From: Thioalkalivibrio sp. K90mix
GTDB taxonomy: Bacteria > Pseudomonadota > Gammaproteobacteria > Ectothiorhodospirales > Ectothiorhodospiraceae
Direction: 5' to 3'
Assembly: GCF_000025545.1 (NCBI RefSeq)
Contig: NC_013889.1
Coordinates: 799,501 to 863,500, forward strand
DNA length: 64,000 bases
In this document: piece by piece, positions 51,981 to 60,432 of the stretch
How the letters are laid out: each line of letters starts with the position of its first letter
How positions within the stretch are numbered: position 1 is the stretch's first letter
The notes under the pieces: model-generated
What the model saw: only the letters and a program-made list of their open reading frames with translations
The model's database searches: none
What the model was told of the DNA's origin: nothing
Position numbers and translations under genes: made by a program

Positions 51981-52424
51981 ATGTCGTTCTCGATCACGAT
52001 GGAGCTGATGGACACCGTGGTGCGCTGGCTGCTGGAGCCGGTGATTGTCGGCCTGCTGGTGCTGGTCGCGGTGGCCGTCTGGGAGCTCGGGCTGGCACTG
52101 GGCGAACGCTCCGGTGGGGTACGCCGTCTGGAACTGAGTGGTGATGCCGAGCGCCTCGCCTACCGTGCCCGGCGCCGTATCGACCGCGCCGATCTGCTGG
52201 CACGGATCGGTCCGATGCTCGGGCTGATGGGTACGCTGATCCCATTGGGGCCGGGGCTGGCGGCGATGGGGCGTGGGGAACTGGAAATCCTCGCCCAGGC
52301 CGTTACGGTGGCGTTCAACACCACGGTGCTGGGGCTGCTGGTCGGCATCCTTGGCTTCCTGCTCGGGCGGCTGCGCCGGCGCTGGTATGACGCGGCGATG
52401 GAGCGTATGGAGGCGGCGGCATGA
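51981..52424 (+). CDS. MotA/TolQ/ExbB family proton-channel protein
   Basis: A 147-residue inner-membrane protein with three hydrophobic segments. The last two, LARIGPMLGLMGTLIPLGPGLAAM and ITVAFNTTVLGLLVGILGFLLG-like, carry the conserved Pro/Gly-Thr pattern of ExbB/TolQ channel helices. It is shorter than ExbB (about 240). It would pair with the DUF2149 protein, which it overlaps by four bases, to couple the proton gradient to the CobN-like protein or to BtuB. No tonB gene is visible in the window. Confidence 0.85.
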   Translation: MSFSITMELMDTVVRWLLEPVIVGLLVLVAVAVWELGLALGERSGGVRRLELSGDAERLAYRARRRIDRADLLARIGPMLGLMGTLIPLGPGLAAMGRGELEILAQAVTVAFNTTVLGLLVGILGFLLGRLRRRWYDAAMERMEAAA

Positions 52425-52711
52425 GGGTCCCGCACTACCGCGCCAGCCGTTTCGACGCGCCCGACGAAGAGCCAATGGGGCCACTGGCCAATCTGGCCGA
52501 CATCATGCTGGTGTTCGCCGTCGGCCTGATGGTGGTGATGGCCGCCTCGGGCAGCGGGCTGGAACCGGCCAGTGGCGGCACCGAGATCGAACCCGGGCGC
52601 GAGATCCCGGACCCGCCCGAAGGCGCCGGCGAGGCTGGCTCGGGCTTCGAATCCATGGGGCAGGTCTACCGCGACCCCGATACCGGGCGGATGATCCTGA
52701 TTGGGGAATAA
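52421..52711 (+). CDS. DUF2149 (ExbD-like) protein
   Basis: A 96-residue protein with a single membrane helix near the middle of the N-terminal half: PLANLADIMLVFAVGLMVVM (about residues 21-40). The Asp within this segment matches the proton-carrying Asp of ExbD/TolR. The C-terminal half is periplasmic and acidic, ending FESMGQVYRDPDTGRMILIGE. DUF2149 typically sits beside an ExbB-like and a CobN-like gene, as here. Likely energiser partner; the function is not proven. Confidence 0.85.
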   Translation: MRVPHYRASRFDAPDEEPMGPLANLADIMLVFAVGLMVVMAASGSGLEPASGGTEIEPGREIPDPPEGAGEAGSGFESMGQVYRDPDTGRMILIGE

Positions 52712-52770
52712 CCACTCCCGGCGCCGTCCGAATCCCCGTATGACGCAACGAATCAAGGAGTAACAGAAAG

Positions 52771-53385
52771 ATGAGCGACGACACCGAAGCGGCACGCGCC
52801 GAACGCCACGCCCAGCGCATGGCGCGCAAGAAGGAGATTGTGGATCGCAAGATCGCCGAGGCCCAGGAAGAAAAGGGCGTGTTCCTGATTCTGACCGGCA
52901 ATGGCAAGGGCAAGAGTTCCTCGGGCTTCGGCATGGTCGCGCGCGCCCTGGGGCACGGCATGCAGGTCGGCATCGTGCAGTTCATCAAGGGTCAGTTCGC
53001 CACCGGCGAGGAAGCCTTTTTCCGTGGCCAGGACCACGTGCAGTACCACGTGATGGGCGAGGGCTACACCTGGGAGACCCAGGACCGCGAGAAGGACGTG
53101 GCGGCGGCCCGCGAGGCCTGGGCGCATGCCCGCGACATGCTGCGGGATCCGAACGTCGACTTGGTGCTGCTCGACGAGCTGCACATCGCCCTGAAATACC
53201 AGTACCTGGACGTGGCCGAGGTGCTCGAAGAACTGGCCAACCGCCCGCCGATGCAGCATGTGATCACCACCGGCCGCGCCGCGCCCAAGGCGATGATCGA
53301 GGCGGCCGATACCGTCAGCGAGATCGGCGCGGTCAAGCACGCCTTCCAGGCCGGCATCAAGGCGCAGAAAGGGATCGAGCTGTGA
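52771..53385 (+). CDS. cobO: Cob(I)yrinic acid a,c-diamide adenosyltransferase (CobO/BtuR)
   Basis: A 204-residue P-loop enzyme that adenosylates corrinoids during synthesis. ATP-binding loop LTGNGKGKSSSGFGM (residues 41-55, P-loop GNGKGKSS), VGIVQFIKGQF, and the LVLLDELHIALKY Walker-B region. It differs in fold from the PduO protein encoded upstream. AAGGAG precedes the ATG. It opens the de novo synthesis block and overlaps cobB by four bases. Confidence 0.94.
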   Translation: MSDDTEAARAERHAQRMARKKEIVDRKIAEAQEEKGVFLILTGNGKGKSSSGFGMVARALGHGMQVGIVQFIKGQFATGEEAFFRGQDHVQYHVMGEGYTWETQDREKDVAAAREAWAHARDMLRDPNVDLVLLDELHIALKYQYLDVAEVLEELANRPPMQHVITTGRAAPKAMIEAADTVSEIGAVKHAFQAGIKAQKGIEL

Positions 53386-54674
53386 GTGTGACCTGCCCCG
53401 CCGCGTTCGTGGCGGCCCCGGCCTCGGGCCAGGGCAAGACCACGATCACTGCCGCCATCGCCCGCTACCAGCGCAACCAGGGCCGGCGCGTGCGCGTGTT
53501 CAAGACCGGCCCCGACTTCCTCGACCCGATGATCCTGGAACAGGCCTCCGGGCATCCGGTCGACGCCTTGCATCTGTGGATGGTCGGGGAAGAAGCCTGT
53601 CGAGCGATGCTGTACGAGGCGGCCCAGGAGTCCGATCTGATCCTGGTGGAGGGCTCGATGGGGCTGTTCGACGGGGATCCCTCCGGCGCGGATCTGGCCC
53701 AGGCCTTCGGGTTGCCGATCCTGGCGATCGTGGATGCCAGCGGTATGGGTCAGACTTTCGGGGCGCTGGTGCACGGCTTGTCGACCTACCGCCCGGACTT
53801 GTCATTCGCCGGCGTGATCGCCAATCGGGTGGGCAGTCCGGGGCACGCGCGGATGCTGGAGGATTGCACCCCGGACGCGATCCGGTTTTTCGGGGCCGTG
53901 CAGCGCAACGAGACGCTGAGTGTCCCGGATCGTCACCTGGGGCTGGTGCAGGCCGGCGAGATCGCCGATCTGGATGCGCGGCTGGAGGCGGCAGCGGCCG
54001 CGATTGAAGAGGCTGGGGTGACAGGGCTCCCGGAGCCGGTGCGCTTTGATCCGGAAACAATTGCGCCGATCGAGGCGGCGCTGTCCGGCGTGCGCATTGC
54101 CATTGCGCGGGATGCGGCTTTTGCTTTCATGTATCCGGCCAACCTGCGCCTGCTGGAGAAGATGGGCGCCGAACTGCGGTTCTTTTCCCCGCTTGCGGGG
54201 GACGGGTTACCAGAGGCCGATGCCGTCTGGCTGCCGGGTGGCTACCCCGAGTTGTATCTGGATCAGCTGTCCGCCAATGCTGTCCTGAAGTCGGACCTTG
54301 AGGCCCATCATGCGGCGGGTCGCCCCATCCTGGCGGAGTGCGGGGGCTTTCTCTACCTGCTGGATGAACTGGCCAATCGCGAGGGTCATGCCGCGGCCAT
54401 GGCCGGGCTGGTGCCGGGCAAGGCCCAGCTGGCAGACCGCCTGCAGGGTCTGGGGCTCCAGGCGGCCCCGCTGCCGGAAGGCGAGCTGCGCGGGCATACC
54501 TTTCACCACACCCGCTCCGAGGTTGGTCTGGAACCCTATGGTCACTGCTGGCGGGCCCGCGGGACGGGCTCGCAGGGGGAGGCGATCTATCGTGATGGTC
54601 GCCTGACCGCCACTTACCTACATGCCTGGTTCCCTTCCAACCCCGCGGCCACGGCGCAGCTGTTTCGAGCATGA
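53382..54674 (+). CDS. cobB: Cobyrinate a,c-diamide synthase
   Basis: A 430-residue ATP- and glutamine-dependent amidase acting on the a and c side-chains of the corrin ring. The N-terminal dethiobiotin-synthetase-like domain has APASGQGKTTITAAI (about residues 10-24) and LILVEGSMGLFDG; the C-terminal glutamine amidotransferase domain has the nucleophile in ILAECGGFLYL (about Cys316) and the late His in HTFHHTRSEV. ATGA overlaps both neighbours, so expression is coupled. Confidence 0.94.
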   Translation: MSVTCPAAFVAAPASGQGKTTITAAIARYQRNQGRRVRVFKTGPDFLDPMILEQASGHPVDALHLWMVGEEACRAMLYEAAQESDLILVEGSMGLFDGDPSGADLAQAFGLPILAIVDASGMGQTFGALVHGLSTYRPDLSFAGVIANRVGSPGHARMLEDCTPDAIRFFGAVQRNETLSVPDRHLGLVQAGEIADLDARLEAAAAAIEEAGVTGLPEPVRFDPETIAPIEAALSGVRIAIARDAAFAFMYPANLRLLEKMGAELRFFSPLAGDGLPEADAVWLPGGYPELYLDQLSANAVLKSDLEAHHAAGRPILAECGGFLYLLDELANREGHAAAMAGLVPGKAQLADRLQGLGLQAAPLPEGELRGHTFHHTRSEVGLEPYGHCWRARGTGSQGEAIYRDGRLTATYLHAWFPSNPAATAQLFRA

Positions 54675-55525
54675 GTGATCGGCAACGGGACAAGGTGGCG
54701 CGGATCGGGCCTGGGGCGCACGCCGGGGCCCGCATCCCGTTGCGCGGCGAGCGAAAGCCCGGCTGCGTGGATCTGGTCGGCGCAGGGCCGGGCGATCCGG
54801 GCCTGCTGACACTGGACGCCGTGGCCGCGATGCAGCACGCCGATATCCTGCTGCACGACCGCCTGATCCCGGAGGCGATCCTCGAGCTGGCCAACCCGAA
54901 GGCGCAGCGCCTGTATGTGGGCAAGGCCCGCTCACGGCACAGCTGTGATCAAGGGGACCTGAACGAGCGCATGATCGCGCTGGCACGGGAGGGGCACTAC
55001 GTGGTGCGCCTGAAGGGTGGGGACCCGTTCGTCTACGGTCGCGGCGGCGAGGAGGCCGCGGCGATCGCCGCGGCCGGGATCCCGGTCCGCATCGTGCCGG
55101 GGATCACCGCGGCGGGTGGCTGCGCGGCGTATGTCGGGATCCCGCTGACCCATCGCGATCATGCCTATCGCTGCCAGTTCGTGACCGCCCATCGCCGCGC
55201 CGGCGAGACCGATCTGGACTGGGCCTCGCTGGTCTATCCGCAGCAGACCCTGGTCGTCTATATGGGGCTGCACACCCTGGCCGAGGTCTGCGGCGAGATG
55301 ATGGCGGCGGGCGCGGATGGCGCGATGCCGGCCGCGCTGGTGGAGCAGGGCACGCGCCCGACGCAGCGCGTCATCGAGGGCACGCTGGCGGACCTTCCCG
55401 CGCGGGTTGCGGATTTGGCCATCCAGTCGCCCGCGTTGCTGATCGTGGGCGAGGTGGTGCGCCTGCGCGAGACGATTGCCACGCCGGGCTTCGAGCCCGG
55501 GCCGGGGACGCATGAAGTCGGCTGA
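54671..55525 (+). CDS. cobA: Uroporphyrinogen-III C-methyltransferase
   Basis: A 284-residue SAM-dependent enzyme that makes precorrin-2 from uroporphyrinogen III, the entry to cobalamin and sirohaem. Signature VGAGPGDPGLLTLDAV near residue 38, VRLKGGDPFVYGRGGEEA, and IVPGITAAGGCAAYVGIPLTHR. It has the methylase only, without the CysG dehydrogenase/ferrochelatase module. A 35-residue N-terminal extension is present. It overlaps cobB by four and cbiD by 14 bases. Confidence 0.94.
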   Translation: MSDRQRDKVARIGPGAHAGARIPLRGERKPGCVDLVGAGPGDPGLLTLDAVAAMQHADILLHDRLIPEAILELANPKAQRLYVGKARSRHSCDQGDLNERMIALAREGHYVVRLKGGDPFVYGRGGEEAAAIAAAGIPVRIVPGITAAGGCAAYVGIPLTHRDHAYRCQFVTAHRRAGETDLDWASLVYPQQTLVVYMGLHTLAEVCGEMMAAGADGAMPAALVEQGTRPTQRVIEGTLADLPARVADLAIQSPALLIVGEVVRLRETIATPGFEPGPGTHEVG

Positions 55526-56657
55526 TCGCTACAGTGCGGAGGGCGGCATGCGCCCGGAGACGCGCGAGACAACCGGGCGCCTGCGCACCGGCCTGACCAC
55601 CGGCGTCTGCGCGACCGCGGCCGCCGTGGCCGGCGCACGCTGGCTGCTGGAGGGGCGGCGGCTCGAGACGGTCGAGGTCACCCTGCCGAGGGGGCAGGTC
55701 GTGCGCCTGGCGTTGAACGATCTGGAGCCCACCCCGGGTGGCGCGGTCGCCGGGGTCATCAAGGATGCCGGCGATGACCCGGATGCGACCCACGGGGCTC
55801 GGGTCTGGGTCGAGGTGACCCTGTGTGGTGCAGCCGGCGTCGCGTTCGTGGCGGGTGCCGGGGTTGGGACGGTCACGCGTCCGGGCCTGGTGGTGGCGCC
55901 GGGCGAACCGGCGATCAACCCGGTCCCGCGACGCATGATGCAGGGGCATCTGGAGACGCTTGCCGAGGCGACCGGTTACAGCGGGGGCTTCCGGGTCACG
56001 GTCGGGGTGGACGGGGGCGAAAGGATTGCCGAGCGGACCATGAACGCCCGCCTGGGCATCCTCGGCGGTCTCTCGATCCTGGGCACCACGGGGATCGTGC
56101 GCCCGTTTTCCTGCGCCGCCTATATCGCATCCATCCATCAGGCCATCGACGTGGCCCGCGCCAACGATTGTCCGCGCGTGGCCTGCTGTACCGGCGGCAC
56201 CAGCGAGGCGGCGGTGCGTGAACGCTACGGCCTGGACGACATGGCGCTGATCGAGATGGGGGATCTGTTCGGGGCGGCGCTGAAGTACCTGCGGCGCCAG
56301 CCGTTGCCCGCGGTGGTGCTGGCCGCGGGTTTCGGCAAGCTCAGCAAGTTCGCGGCCGGGAACCTGGATGCCCATAGCCGCAAGTCGCGCATCGATCTCG
56401 ACGCCCTGGCGGAGGAAGCCGCGGATCTGGGCGCCAGCCCGGACCTGGTGGCGCGCATCCGCGCGGCCAACACCAGTGCCCAGGCCCTTGCGGACTGCCT
56501 GGAACAGGGCGTGGCGCTGGCCGACCGGATCAGCGCGCGCGCCTGGCAGCGGGCACGCGGGATGTTGCCGGAGACCACGGCGCTGGAGGTCTGCGCGGTG
56601 GATCGGGCGGGGCGCATCGTCGGGTTTGCCGATGGCGCCAGGGGCCTTGCGCCATGA
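55512..56657 (+). CDS. cbiD: Cobalt-precorrin-5B/precorrin C1-methyltransferase CbiD
   Basis: A 381-residue methyltransferase acting at C-1 of the corrin ring. GLTTGVCATAAAVA (about residues 28-41), GDDPDATHG, FSCAAYIASIHQ and CCTGGTSEAAVRERYG are CbiD hallmarks. CbiD belongs to the cobalt-early (anaerobic) route, whereas cobG in the same operon is an aerobic-route enzyme; Pseudomonas combines them in the same way. The start at 55512 lies within the end of cobA; MRPETRE at 55548 is an alternative. Confidence 0.92.
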   Translation: MKSADRYSAEGGMRPETRETTGRLRTGLTTGVCATAAAVAGARWLLEGRRLETVEVTLPRGQVVRLALNDLEPTPGGAVAGVIKDAGDDPDATHGARVWVEVTLCGAAGVAFVAGAGVGTVTRPGLVVAPGEPAINPVPRRMMQGHLETLAEATGYSGGFRVTVGVDGGERIAERTMNARLGILGGLSILGTTGIVRPFSCAAYIASIHQAIDVARANDCPRVACCTGGTSEAAVRERYGLDDMALIEMGDLFGAALKYLRRQPLPAVVLAAGFGKLSKFAAGNLDAHSRKSRIDLDALAEEAADLGASPDLVARIRAANTSAQALADCLEQGVALADRISARAWQRARGMLPETTALEVCAVDRAGRIVGFADGARGLAP

Positions 56658-57598
56658 CGGCCGCGGCGATCGCCCTGCAGTCGGTAGCCAAGCGCTACGC
56701 CGGTGGCCGGGTCGGGCTGGCGAACGTGGATCTGGAAGTGCCGGCGGGCAGCTTTTTCGGCCTGCTGGGTCCGAACGGGGCGGGCAAGACCACCCTGGTG
56801 GGGCTGTTGACCACGCTGGTGCGGGCGGATCGCGGTTCGATCCGGGTCTGCGGGCACGATGTGGCCACGCAGGCTGTCGCGGCGAAGGCGTGCATGGGTG
56901 TGGTGCCGCAGGAGGTGAATTTCAACAGCTTCGAACCGGTGGGCGAGATCGTCGAGGCCCAGGCGGCCTACTACGGGCTGTCCCCGAGGCGGGCGCGCGA
57001 GCGAACCGGCGAGGTGCTGGAACAGGCGGGTCTGCTGGACCGGCGCGAACAGTCGGCCTGGGGCCTGTCGGGCGGCATGAAGCGGCGGCTGATGGTTGCC
57101 CGCGCCCTGGTACACGGCCCTCGCGTGCTGTTGCTGGACGAGCCGACGGCGGGGGTGGACCTGGAGGGGCGCCATGCAACCTGGGAGCTGCTGCGCGGCT
57201 TGAACGCGGATGGCGTGACGATTCTCCTGACCACCCACTATCTGGAGGAGGCCGAGAGCCTGTGCGACAGGCTGGCGATCCTGGATCAGGGCGAGATCGT
57301 CGCGCGTGGCGAGACCGGCGAACTGCTGCACGGGCTGAACGTGCAGACGCTGGTGCTGGAATTGAACGCGCCTCTGGACGCGGCCCCGGTCCTGGAGGGG
57401 CTGGCGACCCGTCTGGTGGATGCCTGGACCCTGGAGATCGATCTCCCGCAGGGCATGGAGGTCAATGACCTGTTCGATCGCCTGGGCGGAAGCGGGGTCC
57501 GGGTCGCGGGACTGCGCAACAAGCGCAACCGGCTCGAGTCGCTGTTCCTGCAGCGCATTGCGAAACGCGCGGACGCACTGCAAGGGGCCGGGGCATGA
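56654..57598 (+). CDS. ABC-2 type exporter ATP-binding protein
   Basis: A 314-residue ATPase of the drug/polysaccharide exporter class (DrrA/CcmA-like). Walker A GPNGAGKTTLVG (about residues 39-50), signature GLSGGMKRRLMVA (about 139), Walker B VLLLDEPTAGVDLEG (about 159-173), and a C-terminal extension of about 90 residues as in ABC-2 subunits. It sits inside the cobalamin operon and overlaps cbiD and the permease gene by four bases. The substrate is unknown; no solute-binding protein is present, so this is not BtuCDF. Confidence 0.92.
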   Translation: MTAAAIALQSVAKRYAGGRVGLANVDLEVPAGSFFGLLGPNGAGKTTLVGLLTTLVRADRGSIRVCGHDVATQAVAAKACMGVVPQEVNFNSFEPVGEIVEAQAAYYGLSPRRARERTGEVLEQAGLLDRREQSAWGLSGGMKRRLMVARALVHGPRVLLLDEPTAGVDLEGRHATWELLRGLNADGVTILLTTHYLEEAESLCDRLAILDQGEIVARGETGELLHGLNVQTLVLELNAPLDAAPVLEGLATRLVDAWTLEIDLPQGMEVNDLFDRLGGSGVRVAGLRNKRNRLESLFLQRIAKRADALQGAGA

Positions 57599-58368
57599 GA
57601 CTCGCGGCCTATGCATTCGCCTATCGCGGGATGGTGGTCAAGCAGGTGCGCCGGTTCCTGCGGGCCTGGGTGCAGAACCTCCTGCCATCGGTGGTGACGA
57701 CCGTCCTGTTCCTGGTTATCTTCGGTCATCTGATCGGGCGCGAGCTGGGCACCATGCGGGGGGTCGACTACGCCGATTTCATCCTGCCCGGCCTGATCAT
57801 CCTGGCGGTTGCCACCAATGCCTACAGCAATGTGACCCTGGCGTTTTACGGCGCGCGCCTGCAGCGGCATATCGAGGAGCTGCTGGTCGCGCCGCTGCCC
57901 GCCTGGCTGATTGTGGCCGGCTTCGCCACCGGTGGTGTCATCCGAGGCCTGCTGGCCGGGGCGCTGGTCGCGCTGGTCGCGATTCCGTTTGCCAATTTCC
58001 AGTTGCACCATCTGGCGGCCACGCTGGGGATCGCGCTGATCAGCGCCTTGCTGTTCGCCCTGGCCGGGCTCCTGAACGGCCTGTATGCGCGCAGCTTCGA
58101 CCATACCTCTGTGGTGGCCACGTTCGTGCTGACCCCGCTGATCTACCTGGGCGGCCTGTTCTACCCGGTAGAACGGATGCCCGAGCCCTGGCAGTCCCTG
58201 GCCGTACTCAACCCGCTTTATTACATGATCGAGGGCTTTCGCTACGGCCTGCTGGGGACCGGTTCCTTTGCCTGGGCCGCGACCTTCTGGGTCCTCGCAG
58301 GGGCAACCCTTGTCGTTGGCGTGCTGGCCTGGGCCCTGGTGGCCCGCGGCGTGCGGATCCGGACATGA
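57595..58368 (+). CDS. ABC-2 type exporter permease
   Basis: A 257-residue membrane protein with six helices of the ABC-2 family. The family pattern is clear: an N-terminal amphipathic KQVRRFLRAW, GVDYADFILPGLIILAVATNAYSNVTLAFYGARL, and LTPLIYLGGLFYPVERMPEPWQSLAVLNPLYYMIEGFRYGLLG. It pairs with the ATPase gene that it overlaps. Its place within the cobalamin operon suggests export of a corrin-pathway compound or of something co-regulated with it; this is inference. Confidence 0.92.
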   Translation: MRLAAYAFAYRGMVVKQVRRFLRAWVQNLLPSVVTTVLFLVIFGHLIGRELGTMRGVDYADFILPGLIILAVATNAYSNVTLAFYGARLQRHIEELLVAPLPAWLIVAGFATGGVIRGLLAGALVALVAIPFANFQLHHLAATLGIALISALLFALAGLLNGLYARSFDHTSVVATFVLTPLIYLGGLFYPVERMPEPWQSLAVLNPLYYMIEGFRYGLLGTGSFAWAATFWVLAGATLVVGVLAWALVARGVRIRT

Positions 58369-58387
58369 GTGGGGGCGGGGTGCAGCG

Positions 58388-59782
58388 ATGAGTGCCGATC
58401 ATTCGCGGGTGCGCCGGGCCTGTCCGGGGGTAGCCGCGCCGATGGCCACCGGGGACGGTCTGTTGATGCGGGTGCGTCACCCGATCGGGGGGCTGGATGC
58501 GGGGCAGGCGGAGACCATTGCGGAGGTGGCGCGGCGCTTTGGGTCCGGTGTTCTCGAGCTGACCAGCCGCGGCAATCTGCAGCTGCGTGGTTTGGACGCG
58601 GCGGGGCTGGAGCCGGCGCGCGCCGAGCTGGAGGGGGCGGGGTTGGCAGATCGCGACCCTGCGGCGGAAGCGGTGCGCAATGTCCTGGCGGCCCCGGTGA
58701 CGGATATCGACCCGGAGGCGGCCATGGATGTGCAGCCGGTCGCGCGGGATCTCGTGCGAGCACTGGGGGAGCACCCGCGCCTGAGGGCATTGCCCCCGAA
58801 GGTGGGGGTGCTGGTGGAGGCGGGTGGCGGTTTGCCGCTGGATGGGGTGCCGGCGGATTTGCGACTGGAGGCCTGTACGGCGCTGGGAGGGGTGTGGTTC
58901 CGAGTGGCCTTGGGGGCGTCCAGTCGCACGGCCACGGTGCTGGGCTGGACACGCGCGGAGAATGTGGTGGACGTCGCCCTCGCGGTGCTCGAACGCTTCG
59001 TGGTATTGCGCGAGGGCGATGTGGATCCGCCAGGGCGTGTGGCCGGTGCCGTGGCCCGGTTTGGCCCCGAGGCGCTGGCCCCACCGGGGCTGGAGCGGGT
59101 GCTCCCGGGCGGGGACGGGGTCGCGGCACGGATCCCCGGATATGCGGATGCCGGGATTGGGACGCTTCTGAACGGGCGCGCCTTCGGGATCGCGTTTCCG
59201 TTCGGGGCCCTGCGCGCCGAGGCTCTGCAGGGACTGGCCGAACATATCCGGGCGCACGACGGACGCCTGTGCCTGACACCTTGGCGCAGCCTGCTTTTGA
59301 CCGGGGCGCCCCCGGTGGAACCGGACCGCGTCGCCGAGTGGGGCGGTGTGGCCGATCCGAACGACCCGCGCCTGGCGGTGAGTGCCTGTATCGGGCAGGC
59401 GGGTTGCTCCGCGGGCAGTACCGCCACGCGGGCGGATGCAGAGGCAGCCGTCGCCGCTGCCTGCGGGCTGCTTGCGGGGGGCGGGCAAGTGCATGTGAGT
59501 GGCTGCGACAAGCACTGTGGGCGTCCCGCGAATGCGCAGGTCCTGCTCACGGCGTGGGAAGGCCGCTATGAGCTGGCGCTGCAACGCGCCCCCGCGCGAT
59601 GGGAGACCGTCCTGACGAGGCTGGAGTCGGGGCAGGTCGAGCCGGCCCTCGCGGCCCTCGATGCTATCGCCCGCGAAGAGGATGGCGGGAATGAGTCGAG
59701 GATCGAGGCCATGCAACGGTTGGAGGGAACAGCGCTGACGAGACGTATGAACGCGAAGATGAACAACGGAGATTCAGCATGA
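58388..59782 (+). CDS. cobG: Precorrin-3B synthase (CobG)
   Basis: A 464-residue sirohaem-type (nitrite/sulfite reductase-like) enzyme that uses oxygen to form precorrin-3B, preparing ring contraction. Two half-domains are visible (TGDGLLMRVRHPIGG, TSRGNLQLRG; later LTPWRSLLLTG). The [4Fe-4S] ligands are four cysteines: SACIGQAGC (C-x5-C) and HVSGCDKHCG (C-x3-C). The oxygen need suits an aerobic organism. The start at 58388 follows GGGGCGGGG. It follows the ABC permease by 20 bases and overlaps cobH by four. Confidence 0.9.
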   Translation: MSADHSRVRRACPGVAAPMATGDGLLMRVRHPIGGLDAGQAETIAEVARRFGSGVLELTSRGNLQLRGLDAAGLEPARAELEGAGLADRDPAAEAVRNVLAAPVTDIDPEAAMDVQPVARDLVRALGEHPRLRALPPKVGVLVEAGGGLPLDGVPADLRLEACTALGGVWFRVALGASSRTATVLGWTRAENVVDVALAVLERFVVLREGDVDPPGRVAGAVARFGPEALAPPGLERVLPGGDGVAARIPGYADAGIGTLLNGRAFGIAFPFGALRAEALQGLAEHIRAHDGRLCLTPWRSLLLTGAPPVEPDRVAEWGGVADPNDPRLAVSACIGQAGCSAGSTATRADAEAAVAAACGLLAGGGQVHVSGCDKHCGRPANAQVLLTAWEGRYELALQRAPARWETVLTRLESGQVEPALAALDAIAREEDGGNESRIEAMQRLEGTALTRRMNAKMNNGDSA

Positions 59783-60432
59783 CGCAGAGCGATGCGGCCG
59801 GGGCCGTACCCGACTATATCCGCGACGGGGCGGCCATCTACCGGGAGTCCTTCGCGATTATCCGGTCCGAGGCGGAACTGGACCGCTTCCCACAGGAGCT
59901 GGTGCCTGCGGTGGTGCGCATGATCCATGCCTGCGGCATGACCGACCTGCCGCGGGACGTCGGGTTTTCGGCCGGCGTGGCCCGGGCGGCCCGCGAGGCG
60001 CTGGCCGCCGGTGCGCCGATCCTGTGCGACAGCAACATGGTGGCGCACGGGATCACTCGGGCCCGGCTACCGGCGGACAACCCGGTGATCTGCAGCCTGC
60101 GGGAGGAGGGTGTGGCGGCGGCCGCCGAGCGCCTGGGCACCACGCGTTCGGCGGCGGCGCTGGAATGGTGGCGACCGCATCTGGAGGGTGCGGTCGTGGC
60201 CATCGGTAATGCACCCACCGCACTGTTTCACCTGCTGGAGATGCTGCACCAGGGCGCGCCGCGGCCGGCCGCCGTGCTCGGTATCCCGGTGGGGTTTGTT
60301 GGCGCGGTGGAGAGCAAGGAGGCGCTGGCCACCAGCCCGCTGAACCTCGATTACCTGACCATCTTCGGACGCCGGGGTGGCAGTGCCATGGCCGCGGCGG
60401 CCATCAACGCCTTCGCGAGTGACCGGATATGA
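59779..60432 (+). CDS. cobH: Precorrin-8X methylmutase
   Basis: A 217-residue mutase moving the C-11 methyl to C-12 to give hydrogenobyrinate or cobyrinate. IPDYIRDGAAIYRESFAIIR-like N-terminus, MIHACGMTDLP (catalytic His region, about residues 50-60), CDSNMVAHGITRARLP, and VGFVGAVESKEAL. The family is small (about 210) and this copy is complete. ATGA overlaps with cobG and cobI. Confidence 0.94.
   Translation: MTQSDAAGAVPDYIRDGAAIYRESFAIIRSEAELDRFPQELVPAVVRMIHACGMTDLPRDVGFSAGVARAAREALAAGAPILCDSNMVAHGITRARLPADNPVICSLREEGVAAAAERLGTTRSAAALEWWRPHLEGAVVAIGNAPTALFHLLEMLHQGAPRPAAVLGIPVGFVGAVESKEALATSPLNLDYLTIFGRRGGSAMAAAAINAFASDRI

Noticed and set aside
58388-59782. Assimilatory sulfite or nitrite reductase
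   Set aside because: It has sirohaem-type cysteines, but is only 464 residues and lies among cob genes; CobG fits better.
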